A stretch of 64,000 nt of DNA, taken from Sinohyriopsis cumingii (lineage: Eukaryota > Mollusca > Bivalvia > Unionida > Unionidae). The notes beneath the pieces are model-generated. The model had not been told where the DNA came from. It did no database searches and worked only from the letters and a program-made list of their open reading frames with translations. The position numbers and the translations under genes are program-made. Position 1 is the first letter of the stretch, and every line of letters begins with the position of its first letter. The DNA lies in the NCBI GenBank assembly GCA_028554795.2, contig CM068839.1, forward strand, positions 40,329,006 to 40,393,005, read 5' to 3'. Positions 1-11,379 of the stretch are shown in pieces.

Positions 1-139
1 TAAAAGAACAAGTATGATTTAAAAAAAACTAAAAAAGATTATTATCAATCATTGTTTGAAAACAAAAAGAGCAAGTTTTCAATGAACTAACTGGAGGAAC
101 ACAAAGATCAGACAAATAAAATTCACTCACTTCTGGTAA

Positions 140-1790
140 ATGACACCAGTCACTGATACAGACACAAAGTTAAAAGAACCAGTGATAGAAAACAACTTTA
201 ATGAACTGAAAAAGTTCTGCAGCAGCAAAATCTCTAAGGATGTATGTTTCTCTATCCCACCAGTGTTAAAAAACTTTGTTAAAAAATGTCTCAGTGAACT
301 TGATACCAAGAAAGCTACAGGACTTGATCAGATTGGTCCATGACTCATTAAATCTTCTGCCTCTGCTATTGCAGATAGCATAACATTCATAATCAATATA
401 AGTATTGCAACCTCATCTGTCCCCAAAATATGGAAAACTGCAAAAGTAACTCATATTCACAAATCTGGTTCTAAGGATGATGCTGATAACTACTGGCCAA
501 TCTAAATACTACCACACTTGTCAAAATTGATTGAAAAACATGTCCATGACTCATTCATGTCGCATTTAACCAAACACTTGCTGTTACACTCTAATCAATT
601 GGGCTTTAGACAGAAACATTCATGTGAGACAGCCTTGATCTCCCTAATTGATAAATGGCTTCAAGCACTTGACCAAGGTAGAATAACAGGATCTGTATAA
701 ATTTTGTAGATTTCAGGAAAGCTTTTGACATGGTGATCATGAAATCCTTTTGAAGAAACTGAAAATCTACCAGCGTAATGAAAGCACAGTTAGATGGTTT
801 ACTTCATACTTAAGTGAGAGAACACAACAAGTTTATAGAAATAATGTTCTGTCTGAACCTGGAACAATTAGATATGGAATGCCACAAGACTCAATTCTAG
901 ATCCATTACTATTTATTTTATTTATTAATGACTTACCACTTTTACTAAGGGACTCAATATTATCTACAGATCTCTATGCAGATGACACAACATTGTCAGA
1001 CATCCAAAACACAAAGCATTAACTTGAAATTTCTTTACAGAATGCCCTAAACAAACTGGACAACTGGTGCACATGCAATGGCATGGTGGTAAATACTGGT
1101 AAAACTAAAATATTACTTATCTCAACATGACAAAAAAGGACAAATCTTGATAGTGATGAACTATATCTGACATGGAAGGATACAAATTTGTAAATGGTCT
1201 GTTAAGACAGACTACTTGGTGTTTTGGTAGATAATAACCTATCCTGAACAGAACATATCAAACATATCAGTAAAAAAAAGTCAATTCAAGTTTATGGCTT
1301 CTTAGTAGGATAAGACATTTTCTCCCTAAAAGGCACAGAAAACTATTTTATTACAGTTACATACAACCCTATTTAGACTACTGTAATACAGTATGGGGTA
1401 ATTCAAATGATACAAACATAGCAAAGCTGGCACATCTTCAAAAGAGAGCATTTGGGCTAATATCAATCCAGAAAGAAAGCAAGGAACATTTAGATGGTAA
1501 GTTAAAAATATTGCCTATTAATGACCGAATCCATTTGAGAAAAGCCAAATTAATGCACAGGATATCCAATAATAGTGCTGCTGAATATTTACAATCACTA
1601 TTCCAGTATAGACTAACTTGCAATACTCCCCACCTGTGATCCATGTTTACCAAACAGTATAAAATTCCCAAACTAAATAAGGAATTATTTTTAAAAAGTT
1701 TCCAATACTCTGGAACTTTGCTCTGGAATAGTATTCCAGTTGAGATTAGAAATGCCCATTCTGTTTCCTTCTTCCAAACCCAATATATCC
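140..1790 (+). pseudogene. LINE (L2/CR1/jockey-like) reverse transcriptase remnant
   Basis: This stretch encodes, across several frames, the reverse transcriptase of a non-LTR retrotransposon. Visible blocks in order are LDTKKATGLDQIGP near 300 (RT block 0/1), a WKTAKVTHIHKSG-like block near 430, SKLIEKHVHDSF with GFRQKHSCETALISLID near 520-650, a FRKAFD block near 715, RYGMPQDSILDPLLFILFIND near 870 and the catalytic YADD box at about 977. It closes with a C-terminal WNSIPVEIRN segment near 1720, typical of the end of this ORF. Stops at about 343, 505 and 700 and several frameshifts make it non-functional. No endonuclease is visible upstream (bases 1-139 are only AT-rich), so the copy is 5' truncated or cut by the window edge. 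Clade assignment is from motif style and is tentative. Confidence 0.85.
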
Positions 1791-2320
1791 AGCGGTTTCA
1801 GAGCTGCAACTAAAATAAATAAATTCCTTTGTTGTTGGAAGGAATTTCATGGATTCTCCCCATCAGATATCCCACACAGTCCTGAAGAAGATGGCTTATA
1901 TGAAGGTAATGGAATTCCGATGGATGAATTTGTTCGGATGGCTATTGAAACATATGACAATGAACAATGCTGAGCAGCTCTAAAAAATGATGACATTATT
2001 GCTGCCGTAAAAATGGATTACGTTTCAGAAGACAGCATGTAAGACAACATAACTGATACTGATGCTAATGATGAATCGGAAACACTACATCTGCCATGTG
2101 TTTCATGCAGAGAGACCTTTTCAATGTGCAATGGTTTGACAAGATTTTTTGTGCAATCAAACTCAATGGTAATATCGGAAGAAGCACATGGTCACTTGGA
2201 AATGTTGCAGTGTCTTCTCCTGAGAGAACAACTATCAAGGCTCAAACAGAAGAAGCTTGCATGAAGTTCAGAAATGCATGTACTCTCATTATCTCCCATA
2301 CCCACTTGTTGTGCTAACAG
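1791..2320 (+). pseudogene. pogo/Tigger-type transposase C-terminal fragment
   Basis: Directly after the LINE tail the frame changes character. It reads IPMDEFVRMAIETYDNEQC, then past a stop ALKNDDIIAAVK, then past a second stop an acidic stretch and EEAHGHLEMLQCLLLREQL. An acidic 'D-D-I-V/I' segment followed by a helix that begins near 'EA..L..L..YL' is the usual C-terminal tail of pogo/Tigger/Tc5-type DDE transposases. The catalytic core is not present here. Two stop codons (about 1971 and 2039) show that it is dead. The assignment comes from family recall, not a search; an unrelated host exon remnant is possible but less likely. Confidence 0.5.
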
Positions 2321-2689
2321 CATTTAATTTTAATTAATTTAAATTTAAATTAAATTAAATTTTATTGTAATTTTATGCATTGATTATGCTATAGATAATA
2401 ATCTCAATTACATGTATATATATGTCATTAAAATCTTTTACTAGTACATGTATTTGTATCTTGAGAGAATTCATAACTTGTTATCACCGGGACGTATTTT
2501 AAATCTATAGCACTTGAGCTGACATTATTACAATACCTTATTGTAAGAATCATTTTCTTTTATTAGCTCATTAGCATGTGTCAATGTATTATGCCCTCAT
2601 TAATCATATCAGTCGCATATCTCTTGTTCACTTTTATGTACTTTGCATGATGAATTCTGTCACTAAATACATGTACTGTTTAAACCAAC

Positions 2690-3199
2690 TTGTTGACAGG
2701 TTTTCATTTCCTTGTGAATAGCCCCATCCCCTTGGTAGCCTCAATAAGATGGGAACAGACTGACCAAAATCTAGGACAACTTAAGTACATATACTTGAAG
2801 CATGTAAATAACATTCTGAAGAAGAAAAAAAAAATCGGAAAAAAAAATCAAAAAAAATATCGCAAGAAACACCAGGCAAATGCAACAAGAAACCAGCGAT
2901 GTAAAGCAAGCAGGACCATTCCCAAGCTCTCCTTCCCACTAATGACAGCCAACCATTCAAGTGTAGGGACCTTTATGGACCCACAGATTGAGGCCAAACT
3001 ATCAGGGTTCCTTGAATCCTTAAAAGCCTGGGGGAGGTGGCACCATCCCCTTCCCCAGGAACAACTAGCAGGCTGCGGTGCAGTCAGAAAAATGTGGCAC
3101 ATGCACAATTGTGCGCACGCCACTAAACTCAACAACAACAACCATGTGCTAATGCCAACATTGAATATCGTAGTCAATGTTTTTCATATTAGGATGTGA
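2690..3199 (+). other. 169-codon open frame of unknown nature, probably repeat-derived
   Basis: I do not recognise this frame. It has a lysine-rich segment coded by a poly-A tract near 2820-2865, then a neutral region around 2940-3110 with TFMDPQIEAKLSGFLESLK and a GRWHHPLPQEQLAGCGAV stretch, and ends in (CAA)n near 3130. A poly-A-like tract at one end and a CAA-rich tail at the other suggest a retroposed, non-coding element. A 109-codon frame also runs antisense over the same bases. No start context, splice sites or homologue supports expression. Confidence 0.2.
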
Positions 3200-3399
3200 C
3201 CGATGCAATATTTTATTGTGGATTTTGTTACACAAAGGTACCCAAAATGTAATTTGTCAATATACAAGTGTATTTCACACTGGTTTTGTCTTCATGTGCT
3301 CAAAATTTCCATTGTTTGTTTTCTCAAAGTGTAAATGCTACTCACTGATGACAGGTCACCCCTTACTGACGAATTTAACTTGTATCTTTTTTTCCGACC

Positions 3400-3475
3400 C
3401 CCCCCCAACACTTGTCTCGACAGCTGCCTATGTCGACAATATTTCCTCGGGCCCGAGGATGTCGACATAAACAGG
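3400..3475. repeat. palindromic transposon-end-like sequence
   Basis: The perfect 14-bp palindrome CCTCGGGCCCGAGG at 3443-3456 lies between repeated TGTCGACA motifs (near 3431 and 3459). GC-rich, CpG-bearing palindromes like this stand out in AT-rich surroundings and look like a terminal or subterminal repeat of a DNA transposon, possibly the one whose transposase tail lies at 1791-2320. The matching opposite end was not found. Confidence 0.3.
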
Positions 3476-3480
3476 TAATT

Positions 3481-5050
3481 TACAACTAACTTGAAAGCAT
3501 TTAATATCTTCAGTTAAAAGTAGCACTAATTATTAAAAGGTTCTTCTTGTCTTAAGAACTGGCTTTTTTCAAGTTAACATATATTAATAGCTCTTATTCA
3601 CTGAAATGTGAATAGGGTAATGTTAACATGCACATGGCAAAATCATTAAAAGATGTTGTTTAAATCTTGGTACATAATTGCTTGGTATTTAAAATAATTA
3701 TCTTTCCATAAATTCCATTTTCCCACTGCTGCAGTCTATCCTTCTTATCTTTTACAATGTTGTATATTTGAGTCTTCCCAACATAAATTGTTTCTGCAAG
3801 AACTCTCAAAATCCCAATACTGTCAAATTAAATAACTTATACTTTTTCTTCTAAATTATTAATTCTCTGTTAATGCGATGAAATGGTAAAGTGCTGTAAC
3901 GATTTATTCCTATGTTGCTAATTATTGTACTGTAACTTAATTATGCAGACAAAACTTCTGCCTTGTTGATAAAGGCATCGATAAATGTACTGTCACATGA
4001 CTTTTTCTGGTTGTTGTCTGGTACTCGGTTTTGTTAATTTCACTCTGTGTGTTAATCCATCCACAAAATCTATATTCAACTTATGCTGATCTTGACAATT
4101 ACATCTGGTCATAATCTGCTGTGTGAAGCCCAAAACTCTATCACAACACTGTTGACCCCAGTAAACGTCGTTGTTATTGACATAAGATTAACCTCAGTGG
4201 TATATGTACTTTAGCCAACACTTCTTTCAGTAATGATAATCTGATTACTTACCATACCACATGAATTAAATACTGGTTCTAGATATGTATTAAAATAAAA
4301 TGTCTCCACTTGTGGGGGTAAATTTATCATTTTTGCACTAATGTTCTGGCTGCTGATCATGTCAGATGGCTGGCCTTTCTTTTGGGGTACTTTTGATAAT
4401 AAACTTGTTGGTGCCAAAGGATTCTGGCCATAAAAAGTGGGTGGCTGCTAGTTGGGTGTGTCTGTGGTGCATTCATTAGGTGGACCACTGTACTGTGTAT
4501 ATTCTGTTGTGTAAGGAATTATGTCATACTTGTGTGAACCTGCAAAAGTCATCCATCCTGAGGGCTGGGTATGTAAAATTGACCCGATGAGACCTCCTGT
4601 ATATCACAAAAGGCAAAATAATGGGAAGCAACCTTTCTGCCTTGAGATGCATCTATGATGATCTTCCAGTTAAGACTGTCTTGAACTTTTTTAACTGTGT
4701 TCAGTTTGGATAAAAAATCTGGACTATTTTAAGGCTTTTACCTTTTTTGCCTTTATCTTTGTTTTTTATGTCTTTTTAGGATACCTAAACTAAATTGGTA
4801 TTATATAACCAGGAATGTGCTGATATGCTGTTAAATCCTATGCATACAAGCATAATATATAAATACATGAATGAAAAAGTGTTTAGCATGGAAAAGACAC
4901 TACCAATGATCGTTTTCTGCTTTTGAAAAAGTGCCCAAACCTAACAAAAGAAGATGGAATTTTTTTATTCATTCAGAAAATGTTTATTTCTATAACTTAT
5001 TTTAGACAGAAACTACGGTAAAATCTCGTATTTATATCCTCGTGACTCAC
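3481..5050. other. DDX1 intron, no recognised feature
   Basis: AT-rich DNA immediately downstream of the last visible DDX1 exon on the minus strand. I looked for the next DDX1 exon (a VINVTLPD / HRIGRVGRAE-type segment is expected) and did not see it, so this intron probably extends beyond the left end of the window. Confidence 0.5.
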
Positions 5051-5123
5051 CATAGGGAAGTCCGGATACATCAATTCCACGAGCAGCAACGTCAGTGCAG
5101 ATGAGGAAGCGAACCTTTCCATC
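5051..5123 (-). CDS. DDX1: DDX1 exon (helicase motif V), partial gene
   Basis: This 73-nt exon encodes [19 protein letters not shown] followed by SGLPY and one base of a Gly/Val codon. [13 protein letters not shown] is motif V of DEAD-box helicases, which contacts RNA and ATP in the second RecA lobe; the flanking residues are those of DDX1, an RNA helicase of tRNA-ligase and RNA-transport complexes. On the minus strand it is bounded by a CAG acceptor (complement at 5124-5126) after a pyrimidine-rich run, and a GTGAGT donor (complement at 5045-5050). It enters in phase 0 and leaves in phase 1. The phase 0 entry fits the phase 0 exit of the exon at 10752-10825. No stop or frameshift is present. 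The following exon is outside the window. Confidence 0.88.
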
Positions 5124-5215
5124 CTGGAACAGAAGATGAAAGGTATGAATAACCATATCTATCCATTAACACAAACCTACCAGTACATTAAATTGTGAAC
5201 AGCTAAGAGTAACAA

Positions 5216-5408
5216 AAACACAAGAATAGGTTCGGCTAGCGTGGGTACGTGGGAAAGCCTGCCAGTAGCTTCTCATGGGTCGGTGGTTCTTCCCTGGGTT
5301 TTCCAGGGTTCTTCCTCCACCAATTATACTGGCTGCCATGTATAGCCTATCTTGTGCTGAAAAATGGCGTTAAACCCTAGAACAACAACAACAACAAACA
5401 CAAGAATA
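5216..5408 (+). mobile_element. SINE family B, 5'-truncated copy with target duplication
   Basis: The body (5229-5395) matches the 3' part of the full copy at 9442-9687: a GGTCGGTGGTTCTTCC block, a CTTGTGCTGAAAAATGGCG block and a CAA-repeat tail. A 13-bp direct duplication, AAACACAAGAATA, brackets it at 5216-5228 and 5396-5408, which proves insertion by retroposition. The tRNA-like head is missing. Confidence 0.85.
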
Positions 5409-6845
5409 CACACCAACCTATAAAGTTTTAAGTGATCTTTGATTGCTTGGGCCATTAACTATGTAAAAGTATCCTGCATTTATTTTTTAAATAAAAAGTT
5501 ACATGTTAACTGCCGAACAAATCATTTTTCATGTTTCAAGTAAGATATGAACTATGTGAATGATGCATAAAATATCAAGAAAATATTATTAGTGGAACAT
5601 AGCTAATTCAATACTGTATGCTACCCACCATTTTCACTGTCATATGAATCTGAAGAAGTCAACCATTTGTAGGTTTTGAAATTCTAATTGTGTCATTATC
5701 CTTATTATGATTCAAGGCAATTAATGAAATTAGAAAGGTAAAAAGACAGCCTTTAAAGATGAATCCATGAAAATGACATTTAATGCTATCTTTAGGGTGA
5801 CACTGGTCAGAAAAGCACCTCACTGCTAAATTTAATACATTGAAAGAAAAAAAAATTGACCATATATTTTTATATTAAAATTTATTTTGCCTTTATCCAT
5901 GGCATTTGTGGATTTTCATAAAGGATTAACACAAGTGTACACATAACACTACAACTGAACTTTATAAAGAAGAAAAAATATATAAACTTTTGGAAATGTA
6001 GATGATCATAATTTTCTTAGTAATGCAATTCAGCTTTTATAACATCTGACTAAACAAAAGCACAATATTGCTACAATTTGCATAAAATTATTAAATACTT
6101 TCAAATATTTTGATTTTTACACAAAAAAACTCATTTGTCTTGTGCAAATATTACCATATTGGTTTCCACTCAAGATGGATGGCTTTGCTCCATCTAAATA
6201 CTTACCTGATGATCACAACCAGCTTAATTCAAATGCATGCTGGGATATTGCAATTGTTGATAGATGCATGATGCATGATAAGCAAAACACAATGAACACA
6301 AAGCTCTCCTGGCTGTAATTTATGGAGATTAAAGCCAGATATGAAATCTCATGTTTCATTTTGGTGAACTGAAAGCAAACCTCTTACTTAAATCAGTGGA
6401 TGATATAGTGTTACACGAAGCCCACCCCCATGCCTGAGTTTGTAAAAACAAGATTTAAGATAAATTTTGTGAAGAAAAATATGAGAGATTTTTCACCTAA
6501 CCTGCAGTTTGTTTAAATAAAGAAAACTGTCATATTTTCCACAGCTTCACACTTAATGCATATGGAAAACTGTCATCACTGTGCAGTTTATACAGGTAAT
6601 TGTCAAAGAGATTATTACAAGCTACAGGTGCTCAGAGATAAACAAGAACCATTCTATACCTTTCAGATCATGCTGTGTCATATGAACAACATGACTGCTG
6701 ACTTTCAAAGTCATGGACACAGTCATGTTTTTAAAAATGCCATTTCTATCTTCTTTATAAAAAACAATGGTCTCTTGAGGGTACTTACACTCTGCTGTCT
6801 GAAAGGAATTTCTAGGAATTAAAGATAAGATGATTTCTTAGTTTT
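5409..6845. other. DDX1 intron, no recognised feature
   Basis: AT-rich intronic DNA. An 88-codon frame at 6556-6822 has no recognisable domain. The bases around 6795-6845 resemble those around 46290-46340, so the edge of this stretch belongs to the dispersed array family that follows. Confidence 0.4.
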
Positions 6846-8150
6846 AACTGGTGAGTGGTGAAACCATCTCTGATATTCTTGAGCAACAAGACTTTTTAAT
6901 TAGCAGCTTGGCAGACATAATGGATTTAAGATCAGCACCATTTTTATTTAGGGAAAACGTGACACCATTAGAATACTTTCAGTGCAAGCCATGCCAATAT
7001 AATCATTCATTCAGGAGAATTTGTGATTTTCAATATGCTCATTGTGGCAGCCATACCATATATCTGCAGGAACCATTTTTATTACTAGATATCATAATAA
7101 GTCTTTTGGTGAAAACTCCATGTCAATGCTACAGACTTTGTGAAAAAAAGATCTTCTTAATAGTCACCATGTGTCCATATTGGTTGTCAAGTGAACATCA
7201 GATTCATATTGTTTTGGGCTCATCTTGATGCCATAAAAAGACTTTTGGTGAAAGCCTCATGTGACACTATGAATTTCCACTTGGGAGAAATAGCTATAAT
7301 ACAATATTCAAGATGGCTGCCATGATGGTTATATACATGTATGAGGTCAGATCAGCACTGTTTTCATTCAAGACCAACTAGACATCAAAGAAGTCTTTTG
7401 GTAAAAATCCAGTGTCTATATAGCTCTCCAGCTAGGAGAAGCACTGATAAGATTTTCAGGATGGCCAGTGTAGGGTCCATATTGTTTATCAGATCAGCAC
7501 AAGATTTATTTAGAAACAACTCGACACCAATTTAATCCTTCCAGTGAAAAATCCAAGCTGATAAAAGTCTCCATTCAGAAGATATAGCAATAACATTATT
7601 TTCATGATGGCTTCTAAGGTGTCCATACTTTATGTCAGATTAACACTAGTTTCATTTAGAAGCAACTTGACATCATTAGAAGTCTTTCAGTGAAAATCTC
7701 ATGCTGATATGACCATTCATTCAGGTGGAGAAGCCATAATAAAATTTTCATGTGGCCAGCCATTTTGGTTGTCAGAGCAGAACCATCTTCATTTAAGACC
7801 AACCAGATATGATGAAAAGCCCATGTTGGTCCAGTCATAAATAGCAATAACATGACTTTTAAGATACATATTAGATATGTAGTGGAACAATTTTAATTTA
7901 GAACCAACCAGAAATCATTTCATTAACTTCCACATCAACATAAATGACCTTCTGCTCAGGAGCAGCAATAACAAGATTTTTAAGACTGCTGCCGTGGTGG
8001 ACATATTAAAGGTCACATCAGCACCATCTTCATTTAGGACCAACTAGTCGTCCCACAAAGTTTTCTTTAGTGAAAAACCATTGTTGATATGACCATACAT
8101 TCACTGTGGTGGCCACATTGTGCAGCAACCATTTTCATTTAGAATAGCCC
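6846..8150 (+). repeat. highly diverged tandem array, unit about 150 bp
   Basis: Related phrases recur at roughly regular spacing: 'gatcagcaccatttttatttag', 'accaactagacatcattagaagtctttt', 'gatatgaccattcattcagg', 'aagattttcaagatggctgcc'. About eight units are visible, with many substitutions and indels. Open frames of 60-125 codons inside are by-products of the repeat. A single relative lies at 46290-46560, so the family is dispersed. Confidence 0.65.
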
Positions 8151-8737
8151 TTGGAATGAATGTCGTGTAAAGTTAAGGGGCGTTGCAATAATAAACATGC
8201 GCTGATGGATGGACGGATATCAGATGTGGAATGACAGACTACAGCAAGTCAACAACTACAAGTTAATACTGTATCCAATGAATTTTAAACGCAGAAACTT
8301 TATGTAATTTTCAGTTAATGTCTGTGAGCTTGTGTGTGTGTGTGTTTGTTGATGATATATGACTGTGCAAAGTCTGCCTGCTGTGTATTGTTTGGAAGTG
8401 TATTAATTGCTTAAAAAAATACTTTATTTTCTTTAATTGAAATGTCATCACATATAAGTAGATAACTTATTTTCAACTGTACAACACCCCTTCCCACTCA
8501 TCTGTAAGATCTGCTGGTATGCCATTCCACAGAATACTTACAATAATAAGAACGGTAATTTTTTTTTGTCTGTCAAGTCCATTAGGAAATTTTCTGACAG
8601 AGAAATTATCAGTAATGAGCATACATAATGTACACAAAGGGGAGAAACAAAAAACTCATTTACCGTTACGTAAATCTGAGTGTTGTGTTGAAGAAACAAC
8701 ATAAATTCTTGCTTATGAGATGAGTCCAACTGCAAAT

Positions 8738-8800
8738 TGCACAGACCCAGATCTGTCACATAATGCATCAGCAGATCTGGGTCTGTACAGTGTGTTTAGA
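8738..8800. repeat. short inverted repeat, MITE-like
   Basis: ACAGACCCAGATCTG (starting about 8739) is inverted as CAGATCTGGGTCTGT around 8772-8787, separated by about 18 bases. Similar 'agatctggatctgtgcag' and 'ataatgca' phrases occur near 56700-57010, which suggests a dispersed small element. DNA from 8801 to 9428 shows nothing else recognisable. Confidence 0.4.
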
Positions 8801-9428
8801 GTAATTAGTATAACAAACAACATAGACTGTAATCTACAGTAGCATTAATGCTACAGCAATTCTGGATCTCTTTTGCTTTTAATCTGAATTGACTTATAAG
8901 TGAATACATACGGTAAGTTGTTTTTTTACAATCTGTTGCTGTTTAAGTCATCTTTATTAAAGATTACTGGGTAGCTTCTGATCAGAGGCAATGTTTCTCT
9001 GAAAGTTTGATTTCACTTCATTCATAAAATGCCAACATTTTTTTATTACAATAGTTGGAAAGATAAAGTTATGAGCAGTGTAGAAGTCTTTTGAAAGCAA
9101 AATGTTGATCTTGGGAAGTAAGAGCTATCTGCAATGTGAGCAAAGCTAAATTTCAAAACTATTGGTTAATGGAGTTTGATTTTGTGAAACGTAGCAGCAG
9201 AATAACATACAGACAATACACAACTACAGAGCTCAATGCCAAAAGTAAGTAACCCGTTTAAACATGCCCATGCAAACAATGTCACAAGATGCTTTTCTAC
9301 TGCCATATTTTGGCACATACTTTTTAAACTTATTTGATTATTTTCAGGAGGGAGTGTGTTTCTTCCAGAAGAACAAAAAGGAAAAGACTTTCCCAGCTAT
9401 ATCAAATGATAGGATCATGGCACTAAAC

Positions 9429-9700
9429 CTGCCAACAGATGCGGGCCCCGAGTGGCCGAGTGGTCTAATGCACCCTCCGTTACGGATCACTGCCATCTCA
9501 CCTGTCTGCGTGGGTTCAAGTCTAGGATTTGGCCAATGTGGGTATGTGAGAAAGCTTGCTAGTAGCTTCTCGTGGGTCGGTGGTTCTTCCTGGGGTTTTC
9601 CCGGGTTCTCCTCCACCATTAATACTGGCCGCCATGCATAGCCTATCATGTGCTGAAAAATGGCGTTAAACCCTACAACAACAACAACTGCCAACAGATG
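9429..9700 (+). mobile_element. SINE family B, full-length tRNA-derived copy
   Basis: The body is 9442-9687. The head carries RNA polymerase III promoter-like boxes: an A box in GAGTGGCCGAGTGGTCTAAT and a B box in GGGTTCAAGTCTAG, as in tRNA-Ser/Leu-type genes. A unique body and a CAACAACAACAA tail follow. A 13-bp target duplication, CTGCCAACAGATG, lies at 9429-9441 and 9688-9700, exact on both sides. Other copies in this window are at 5229, 33359 and 52952 (minus strand). Confidence 0.9.
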
Positions 9701-9922
9701 TCACATTAACTCCTTGTGAAATATTACATTTCTTGCATTGTAACAGCAATGTAACGGTATTGTAACGACACTGTAACAGCTTTATTTAGCCTCAACAGTC
9801 ATGACTTCTTATAAACTTCTTTCATTTCACAACACTGTGTAGTACTGTGCTGTGACTCAACTAGAAATGCACACAAGAAACTGGTAACTTGTGCATCTAT
9901 CATCCTGAATACTAGTAACACA

Positions 9923-10537
9923 TTAACCCCTAGCGATGACTTAACGGGGTAGGAGGTAGTAGCCTACTGCTGAACTCTGTAGCGTCATGGTCATGCAGGA
10001 TACACTAAAGTGGGTGGTATTATAGAAAGGTAGATAGATGTAGCTCTAATATGATACCAAATAATCTGGAATATCTAGTTGCATGACAAAATACAGATAA
10101 AAAAACTCATTTTTTGGACCCGACTTTTTTCTGACCAAAATTTACCTGTGGTCAGAATCTGATTTTGTGTCTGGATTTTAGACTTTTTGGTCTCAGATCT
10201 AAGGCAAACCGGTATGAACTGCAAACAGACAGATGAGCCTTTGCAAAAAGTAGGATAAGATGGGCATGGGCATTTGGAATAAAGAATGGTCTTGATACAA
10301 AAATAATGGCTCCGTTTAGTAAAAAAAAAGAAAGAAAAAAAGAAGTCCAACTTTTACCCTTCTGCTCATGCACAAGTCAAACAGCCCATGAAAAATGATG
10401 TTTCTAACACAACTAGGCAGTATGTTATTGAAAGATCATCGAGGATTTGGTGTTTTTGGATCTGTTCAGAAATAGCTTTCAAAATGTGTTTCCTACTCGA
10501 TTTTCAGGCGAAAATGACAAAAAGCTCCAGGGGTTAA
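9923..10537. mobile_element. piggyBac-like MITE, copy 1
   Basis: A 607-bp unit (9927-10533) sits between TTAA at 9923-9926 and TTAA at 10534-10537. Its ends begin CCCCTAGCGA and finish CTCCAGGGG, giving short terminal inverted repeats of the form CCCCT(A/G)G. TTAA target sites with ends that start CCC are diagnostic of piggyBac-type transposition. It has no long reading frame. It is clearly homologous along its length to the copy at 11384-11960. Confidence 0.75.
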
Positions 10538-10751
10538 TGCTTTAACATGTGCATAAAAACTATACAAGATGGCATGGGTAGGGTAAAGTTACAGACTTTA
10601 TTGATGCAGTTATCATCCGCATATAACGTGATATAGTACACAGCATGATTGCTGCCTGTGGACTTCAATCATTGTGTGACAGCCAGGTTTCAGATTTCAC
10701 TTTATAAAGTTTTGAAAAATTATACTGTTTCTGGATACAGCTGGTTTTTAC

Positions 10752-10825
10752 CTTGAATTTTTGAAGGTTTCCCTTTCTCTCCTGTGGTTTCCTGTCACCA
10801 TGGAGACACACACAAGATAATTTTC
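10752..10825 (-). CDS. DDX1: DDX1 exon (HGDRKPQERK segment), partial gene
   Basis: This 74-nt exon encodes KLSCVCLHGDRKPQERKGNL then QKFK, with two bases (GA) completing a Gly codon at its start. The CVCLHGDRKPxERKxNLxxFK sequence is characteristic of DDX1 and lies between helicase motifs IV and V in the second RecA lobe. On the minus strand a strong pyrimidine tract ending TTTTCAG precedes it (complement at 10826 onward) and GTAAAA follows it (complement at 10746-10751). It enters in phase 1, matching the exit phase of the exon at 38737-38883, and leaves in phase 0, matching the entry of the exon at 5051-5123. No disruption is seen. The peptide joins GGG directly to KLSCVC, a shorter linker than I recall for vertebrate DDX1. 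Confidence 0.9.
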
Positions 10826-11379
10826 CTGAAAAAGAAAAAAACTGAATGATTGGTAGAAAACAAAGCAACAAATGAAATGCTGAATTTATATTTGCACACC
10901 AGATGTATACCATTTCAAGTGAAGACAAATCAGACCAAAGAGTTTATAATACTCCATTATAAACTTGATCTGTTAGTGCAGGGTAGGAGCTCACTAGATA
11001 ACTGCACTTATGTTGCACAAATCAGGACTGTTAGACTACCGTTATGAATATAATTAATGAACCCATACTGGTAATTATTTTTTTAAAAATCATTTTTTCA
11101 TGATTTTTAAGTTGGGGCATGAAATTACAGCAGTTTTCCAAGCACTATAAGTGTTGGCTCACATTGAGAACTTTTATCCAACCAGTCATTCAAAATATTG
11201 TATCTTCAAAAAAAGGGACAGAAATGGAATTTGTGCTTGTTAAACAGTGCATTTTGATGATGTCACCGAATTTGAATATTCCTTGAATATTTAATCACTT
11301 GTGCATCAACACTGCACATAAATTACAAATTTAGCAATTCCTTGATGATTTGTAAAAAAAAAAATTCCCTGTTAACACA

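Noticed and set aside
9441-9690. Possible tRNA gene
   Set aside because: A and B boxes are present, but no cloverleaf with a proper acceptor stem is formed and the sequence continues into a SINE body and CAA tail.
10075-10373. Phenylalanine-rich minus frames
   Set aside because: Translations of A/T-rich parts of the piggyBac-like MITE; the second MITE copy does not preserve them.
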